Assembly (NCBI GenBank): GCA_014773175.1 | Contig: VXCM01001246.1 | Span: 72,001 to 136,000, forward strand | Source: Lucifuga dentata | Lineage: Eukaryota > Chordata > Actinopteri > Ophidiiformes > Bythitidae | Direction of reading: 5' to 3' | DNA length: 64,000 nucleotides | Shown: positions 57,541 to 64,000 of the stretch, one piece after another | Layout of the letters: each line of letters opens with the position of its first letter | Numbering within the stretch: position 1 is the stretch's first letter | Notes under the pieces: generated by a model | Databases searched by the model: none | What the model was told of the DNA's origin: nothing | Seen by the model: only the letters and a program-made list of their open reading frames with translations | Made by a program: the position numbers and the translations under genes

Positions 57541-59608
57541 AATGCAGTATTGATTTTTTATGAGGTATTTCTCACACTTTATTTGCCGTCTGTTAGTGAA
57601 AGCATCCGTGAGACGGAAAGGTTTGGACGTGTTTGCAGATGTCAAAAAAAAAAAAAAAAAAAAAAAAATTAAACACGTATTGCATTTTTCATTGTGATAT
57701 CGACTCCTTTTTGAAAGATCACCGCTGGATATTTCCTGAGTCATAATTTCTTCTCTGATAACTTCTCACAGGTTTCCTCCTTTCACCTGTTTGGGTGGTC
57801 TTTGAACATCTCGCCATCCGAGCTGCATCGTCGGTTGATCAGCATTGATTTTTTCCGGCTGTTTCCAGGGTTTTCAACAGGACTGGAAGGTCTTCAAGAA
57901 AAGCCGAACAAAGATGTTCGTTTCCAGCTATATTGCCACCATCTTGCTTGTTAGCCTGTAGAGCAAATGGGGATGTGGATAGGGGTATTTAGAGGTGGAA
58001 TAAAGGAGATGCTATCCAAGCTAAATGAGGGAAGATTCACACAGCATAATGAAGGGCAGACCCATGGCTTCATGCTGATGCGTATCTAAAAAGGCCTGGT
58101 AAATACTGTTTCAGAACAGAGGGCTTTATCTGGAGATATACATATCCCCTGCAACCACATGGCCTCCACATGAGGGCCGCGGCTATCTTCTGGATCACTT
58201 TTATTCTCTTTTTTTTATCTGAAAGGAAGTAAAAACGTGAGACTTCATCGGTTTAGATCTTTGTGAGTTTGAGGGAAATTCCTTCAGATGGAGTCAGATT
58301 GAACAGATGATTGAAAATCTGAAGCAGACTTGCAAATTCTAGTAAGAAAGTACCTAAAAGTCTCTCGTCTCTAAATATTCCAGTTCCTATGTAAATTTCT
58401 TTATTATCTCCTTTAAAAAAAAAAACATAATTGTGAATGCAAAATTATTGTGAGACTGCTTTTAAAAAACAAACCGAGAGCCATGCAACCAGCAGAGTCA
58501 TTCCCTCGTGTTAAGGCTGACACACTGGGTGGCGAGGTTCAGTAAATGGAAGCAGCAGAAACTGAGGTTCCAGAAACATCAGAGAACTTCATTTTTGCAT
58601 GTAATTTATTTTACAGGGTTTGCAAAAGCCTCACAGCTCCCTCCAAACTGAGCGCTGGTAATGGCATATGAGCTGACACGTTTGGATGGAGAGGAGAGGA
58701 GAGGTCGGTTGGGAAAAGGTGAGGATGACGATGGGGTCCTTTAAATCGAGGTCAAAGTTCAGATTGTATAAGCAGAGAAGCAGCGCCTGTGGAAAAGGCA
58801 AGAGCAGACCGAAAACCCAAAATGGAAGATGTTGAGTCAGACGATCGACGACATCATGCCAAACACAAGCCCGTTTCTTTAACGGATTTATGTCTGTCCT
58901 TTGCATCTTTCGTGTTTTGTTCTGAGAAAGAAACATTGGGACATGTTACTCGAGTCTCAAATTGAGATTTAAAGTTATCCACTGCTATAGATAGCAAAAA
59001 ATAGCGAGGTCTGCACTCTGTCGTTCCCAGCGTTACAGATACTGTTTTCAATCATCATCTTTTTTCTCTTCATTATATAGGCATTTCAACGCTGGCCGCG
59101 AAATATGCAGACAAGTGACGAATTCAAGGAAAAAAAACAACATAAAGGTGAAAATCAGCATAATTACCATCATAATCTGAAATAAGTGCTGCAATAATTG
59201 AAACTCAGTCATTACATTATGGTTTTTAGGTGTGTCTCAGGTAAAAGCTAAATGATAATCAGCATATTAATGAGTTGACCATATTCAAGAGACATTTTTA
59301 ACTTTATGCTGCTTCCTCTATTCAACGTTTTTTCCCCATCTCAAAGTCTAATTTAAATTCTCATATCATCTCACAAGAAAGAAAAGAGAAAAATCATACT
59401 CATTTCCACGCTCTTGTTTTCAGTTAGAAGTCTGTTTTGAAACTATGTTGTATTGTTAAAAGAAAAACCCACATTGTTACACTTATACTCTCTGTTGCTG
59501 CTGCATCACTGTGCACACTGAGTGAAAACAGGCTGTTTAAAACCTGAAACAGCCTTTAAAACCTCCAAAAACTTCCAAACAACCCTGCTCTGTTCTTCGC
59601 CTCTGTTC

Positions 59609-59638
59609 GAGGCTGTGTTCTTCTAAGAACACAGCCTC
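59609..59638. repeat. 30-bp palindrome
   Basis: GAGGCTGTGTTCTT, two bases, then its exact reverse complement. Confidence 0.95.
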
Positions 59639-60544
59639 ATTCATTCTTTGTGGATGTGTCTGACCACTTTCTTTACATGATGACATCATCATGTTATGGA
59701 AGTAAAGGACTAACCAAAAATGAAGGTTTGGTTTCAAAGTAAAGCAACGTGAATTTTCTGCCATATAGAGCTTCCTGTTTTAAGAGATCAGTTTGACAGA
59801 ATGTAGCAACTGCATCCAGAAACTACCAGGAGTCCTGGTGTACCGTGTGTGTGTGTGTGTGTGTATTTTAATTACTATTTATATAAACTTGCTGATCAGC
59901 TGAATGGGCTCATATATCAAATGTATCAATCATTAAACATTTGGGACACATTCAGTTTGATGCATTATGCAGTTTTAATTTTTTTCATGACAGTGTGTTT
60001 TATGAATCTGTTCCCTGACATGCAAATGAGGAAATATCGTAATAACGACAAAAGATTTTAAGGTGTTGATGAATGAAGGAACAAAACTAATGATAAGGTT
60101 TTTTTTTAAGTGACCATGTTGCTATTATTTGATGATCACAGAAGATAAAACTTGTTTTGCAGAGATTGTAACAATAATTTCAGGCTCACAAGAACATGAG
60201 AAACAGTTACATGCTCTCTGGCCTTCCACAGAAAACTAAATTGGATTTCTTTAAATAAATCTATATAGCCAACAACCTGAATGTTTTTAAAAACACTCTG
60301 TTATATATATCTACCATATGTTTCATGTTGGTTTATGTGTGGGTAAGAGATGTAGGAGGAAATGAAAAGTAGAAAAAAAATCTAAATGATCATATTCTTA
60401 GAATTTTTTTTTTTTTTTTTTNTTTTTTTTTTTTTTTTTATACTTTGTGTTATTTTGTGATAATGTTGTAATTTGCTTTTCTGGTTTACTTTGCTTCCTT
60501 CAATTTTCCTTAATTACTTCCTACATAACATACGTTTCTTAGAA

Positions 60545-60576
60545 GACTATGCAAATAAATAATTATTTGCATAGTC
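60545..60576. repeat. 32-bp palindrome with paired octamer motifs
   Basis: GACTATGCAAATAA, four bases, then its exact reverse complement. Each arm contains ATGCAAAT, the POU/Oct octamer. Confidence 0.95.
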
Positions 60577-60885
60577 AAATATAGTCAGAGTCAAAAATGA
60601 TATTCAGAATGCCACTTCTGTTGCTGCATTAAATCCTGGTCTATTTAAGCCTCTTCTTTTTCAGTTTCTCTATTTGTGGTTGTTCAATCATGCAGTTTTA
60701 TGTCTCATTTCCCAAAACTGTAATAATAGAAATTATAACATTGTATTGAAATTACCTCCATGATTAAACTACTTTAACATTACAAGTTGCAAGTTAAGAG
60801 ATTATTATGGAGACTGAATGTGGATAGCAACGATCAAAGTAAGGTTTCCCTCAGTGTGTGAGGCAGAAGCAAACGGCTGCTCGAC

Positions 60886-61443
60886 TTAAAGGACCATACT
60901 GGCGATTGTGCATGTTTGAGCTCAATACAACCTGCAAATATGTCATGCTACTGACAACCAATTTCCAAAACCTTTTTAGTTTTCCTGTTATTTTTTCAAA
61001 TCCTCTAATCTTTCAAACTCAAATGTTCAGGTGATACACACACCTTAAAATTCAATGTTTTGCCTTCTAACACTTATGCACGATTGTAGAATCGGTTATT
61101 ATAATTTCTGGGTTAAGCCTTGTTCTCCTCAAACTATATTTCCTGGCGAAGACATACATATCACACTCCATGCAGCTCCATGCTGGATCAGATAAATAAA
61201 GTTACTTTGGCAAAAACCTAATAGACATGTTGTTTTCTGTGATGGATTACGTATCTCAAGCATGTTTCAAGTCTCTACAAATTGATTTTAATAGCGAATG
61301 AACTAAAATCAATGGCAGTCTGGAAGGTAGGAAAAACAATTCTAAAATGTACTGCTAAAGTAGCATATTTTGGAAAATGTTTGTCAGTAAGGTAATGTAT
61401 ATGTGGATTGTATTTGGGCACAATTGCTGGTATGATCCTTTAA
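60886..61443 (-). mobile_element. TTAA element (second subfamily)
   Basis: TTAA-AGGACCATACTGGCG to GCTGGTATGATCCT-TTAA, minus orientation, 558 bp. Confidence 0.9.
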
Positions 61444-61620
61444 ATTAGGAGACTTCCAGCTTTTTTTGTACTGGTTTAAAATGAGCATTTTCTATAAGAA
61501 AACATGTAATGAACCAGGTTTATGTGCTGTCTATCTTACAGTGATTTTGTCATTAGTAGTCATGTTTTGCACATTTGCAAATTAAAATTTAAATAAAAAA
61601 GTCAACCAGTTGTTATTTTT

Positions 61621-61883
61621 TTAACCCTCTGGAGCCTCAAATCAATTTTTCAAGAAAATTTTTCATTCAAGGAAAAAACAAAACAAAAAAACAAAACAAC
61701 AGAAAAACAAACAAACAAACAAAAAAACTCCAATCTAAAAGAATTTAGCAAAAGAAAAAAAAAAAGTCATAAAACGTTGTTAGTTTTCTACTTGATTCGA
61801 AAAGATTGCAGGAAATAAAAGAATGTCTACAAAAAAATAAGCAAACAATGCGTCAAAAGTGACTTTAGACCGCAGATTATTAA
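61621..61883. mobile_element. Small TTAA-CCCTCTGG element
   Basis: Begins TTAACCCTCTGGAGCCTC and ends 'gactttagaccgcagatta' TTAA, which is a decayed inverted copy of the left end. The interior is an A-rich (AAAC)n-like run. TTAA plus CCC ends are typical of piggyBac-type elements. Confidence 0.5.
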
Positions 61884-63929
61884 ACTTAAGAGAAGCTCAA
61901 ATTAAGTGTATTTTTAATTACTAATAACACTAGTGCTATCTTTTCTTATTACATATAATATTGAAGAACACGGTATGGCTGCCTACACGTGAGCAGACAG
62001 CACAGTTTTCTTATCGAGCTGAGCGGAGCCTCTCCACCTTGCAGCGACACTACTTTGAGCAATGTGCACCACTCAAATTCTCTACTTTGCTGCTGTGCTC
62101 AATATTTAACCAAATTCAACTGTGGCCCATCTTCTGGTGACCTTTCAAATGTGCAACCAGTGAGGGAGTAGCTACATGAACAACACAAAGGAATTGTAAA
62201 ATAGTGCCATTGGTCGTAATTGTTAGCAGCTTACATATCATTTAGGGCTAACAGCTAAATCCAAAGCTAACGCCTCTTCTGAATGATGGATGTTGGTCTT
62301 GGTTTGGTGTCAGCACTTTTCTCCTTGCATTGAGGGCAGAGAGTGTCACATTTGTAGGGATAAGCAGGCCATGAGAGCAATTTTAATGCATACACCTGCT
62401 GTTGAGGGGTTAACTTTTTTTTAAAGTCTCAAAATGGCATAGGCCGGCCCTGGGCCTCAGATTCTGTGACAGGATGGGGAGCTTTGGGTTTGTTTCTTCT
62501 GTTTAACTTGGGAACCTGGAAAAGAAGCCTTTGATAAGATACTTTGGTGGAAATCCAGACTGGGAATATTTACATATTTACACAGGAAGTCAACAAGCCT
62601 CTTGGATGATGCATTGTGATGGTGATGGATTATCCTAAGGATTGATGACAGATCTATACGTAGAACCATAGCATATAAACTTTTTCTGGCTGAATTAAAA
62701 TAATTGTCATTTTACTGTCATTTTCACCTTTATTACTACTTTTGACTCTTGTTTCATTTAACAACAATAACAGTTAAATATGAACCTGATCCAAGCATTC
62801 TTAGTTATTTAGTCTTAATCATTTCTTAAACATGCTGCAAATGGAAATGTTGGCATATATATATTGCAAATACAGGTACAACAAAAACATTCTGTTTGAT
62901 AAAAGCAGTGAACATTCAAATTGGGTTCAGTATGAACATTGTGATTACTTTTTTTTTTTTTTTTTTTTTTTNTTTTTTTTTTTTTGCCAAAACGTATTTG
63001 GCAATTGCAAAAAAAAAAACAAAAAACGTTGCATATTATGAATGTAATTTGTCAGAGATCTAGTTGTGTCTTTACACCATTTTTGCACATCACCCGTAAT
63101 TGTATTCCAGATACATAATGTACAAAGGACACATCGAATTGAGGATTTTCAGATGTTTTGCTGCCTTGTGACAAACAGCTTGTGGCCCAGCGCAGGTCCA
63201 ACACCTGATGGTGTGGGATCCGTGTTGTAGACAACAAGATGCAAAGAGATGTGGAATTGACAGACATAAATAATGAGTAAGCCTGGGAAATCCCTTTTAG
63301 GCCCAACGGAAATCAAAGTATAGGTTGCAAAGAGCAAAGACCTTGCCATTCAGGTGCCAAGGCCTTGGCTTAGATGGTGCAGGTTGTGTGTCCTCTACTG
63401 AACAGATTGTTTCCCTTTTCTCCTGTCACTGCAATTGAGCTATTGCGGAGCAGAAAAAAGCGTTGGGAAAAAGGTCAACTGGATGTGAAGCTCCCATTAT
63501 CAGCAATCTTCCCCTGGCTTCCATAAGCAGCTTGTTTCTAAGCTGCAACCTAGCCAAGCATGAAGGGAATATAATTTCAGCCAATCTCCTGGTAGCATGG
63601 GTGCACAGAAAGCCATTGTAAGACCAGCAAAATAGTCACAATAGACTCACTGGCCTTCCTGATAAAGATCTGCATAGGTAATGCCAGGGCAGCAATGAAG
63701 GCAATTTTTGCCTCCTCAGATTTAGCTGAACTCTCTCACTTCTGTGTCCCTCTGCAAAGGAAAAGCTGCATAGCACTTTTTGTTGTGTGTAATTATAAGT
63801 GGCGTAGCAGGGAGAAAACTGAATAACTTTCTCAGTGAATAATGCACTATCAGCCTCACACTTTATCCGGCAACACAAGGTGGAGCTTTGTTGGGTTCTT
63901 GAACGCACCCTCTACAAACTCTACCCATT
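61884..63929. other. Intergenic, no gene recognised
   Basis: A poly-T/N gap lies at 62949-62985. 63060-63900 is less AT-rich, but no exon or named repeat is evident. Confidence 0.5.
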
Positions 63930-64000
63930 TTCTATACCTGCTCAACCTGAGCAGGGCTGCTGGGAGGTGGGGGTCTGGAGCCTATTCCCAGCATTCATTG
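63930..64000 (+). repeat. Dispersed repeat fragment at window end
   Basis: 'ccattttctatacctgctca' to 'gagcctattcccagcattca' matches a repeat common in teleosts; cut by the window edge. Confidence 0.5.

Larger units (their letters stand above)
57541..60885. other. Intergenic, no gene recognised; two long palindromes
   Basis: Holds a poly-A (57643-57668), a palindrome (59609-59638), a (TG)n (59845-59864), a poly-T/N gap (60403-60440) and an octamer palindrome (60545-60576). Confidence 0.55.

Noticed and set aside
58735..58746. 'ggtcctttaaa' resembling the end of the TTAA element
   Set aside because: No further terminal repeat or interior sequence follows; chance match.
1..64000. CRISPR arrays, bacterial operons or phage
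   Set aside because: The window is vertebrate; the tandem repeats here lack spacer structure and no prokaryotic genes are present.

Overview
The window is vertebrate nuclear DNA, almost certainly from a teleost fish. It holds long introns with GT-AG splice sites, no operons, and many dispersed DNA-transposon and LINE remnants. The two recognisable genes are farp2 (minus strand, 5' end only) and hdlbp/vigilin (plus strand, complete). The assembly looks like short-read scaffolding: single-N gaps sit in homopolymers or between perfect 61-67 bp repeats.

Layout. 1-10372 is intron of farp2, whose first coding exon (67 codons) lies at 10373-10573 and whose non-coding exon 1 lies near 11314-11485. 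The intron is filled with copies of a TTAA-flanked inverted-repeat element. 11486-15095 is the divergent intergenic region; it has no recognisable gene but carries a striking 28-bp-stem hairpin at 12459-12525. hdlbp runs from a TATA/GC-box/CCAAT promoter at about 15.1 kb, through two non-coding exons (15163-15227 and 17310-17381) and 26 coding exons (19934-31462), to a 3' end near 32.7 kb. The protein is 1,273 aa once an assembly duplication in coding exon 25 is removed. From about 33 kb to 64 kb I recognise no protein-coding gene. That half holds further copies of the inverted-repeat element, LINE 3' ends, a hAT-type element inserted into a LINE, tRNA-derived SINE pieces, a large minisatellite, microsatellites and a few GC-richer islands.

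How the parts relate. farp2 (FERM-RhoGEF-PH signalling protein) and hdlbp (multi-KH RNA-binding protein that supports translation of mRNAs at the ER) are transcribed divergently about 3.7 kb apart. This echoes the human 2q37 neighbourhood, but septin2, which separates them there, is not visible here. The dominant feature of the window is one family of non-autonomous elements with ~85 bp terminal inverted repeats beginning AGGACCATACC and TTAA target duplications: 16 full or nearly full-length copies plus two fragments in 64 kb, one nested inside another at exactly a TTAA. Three copies lie inside hdlbp introns and one lies just past its 3' end.
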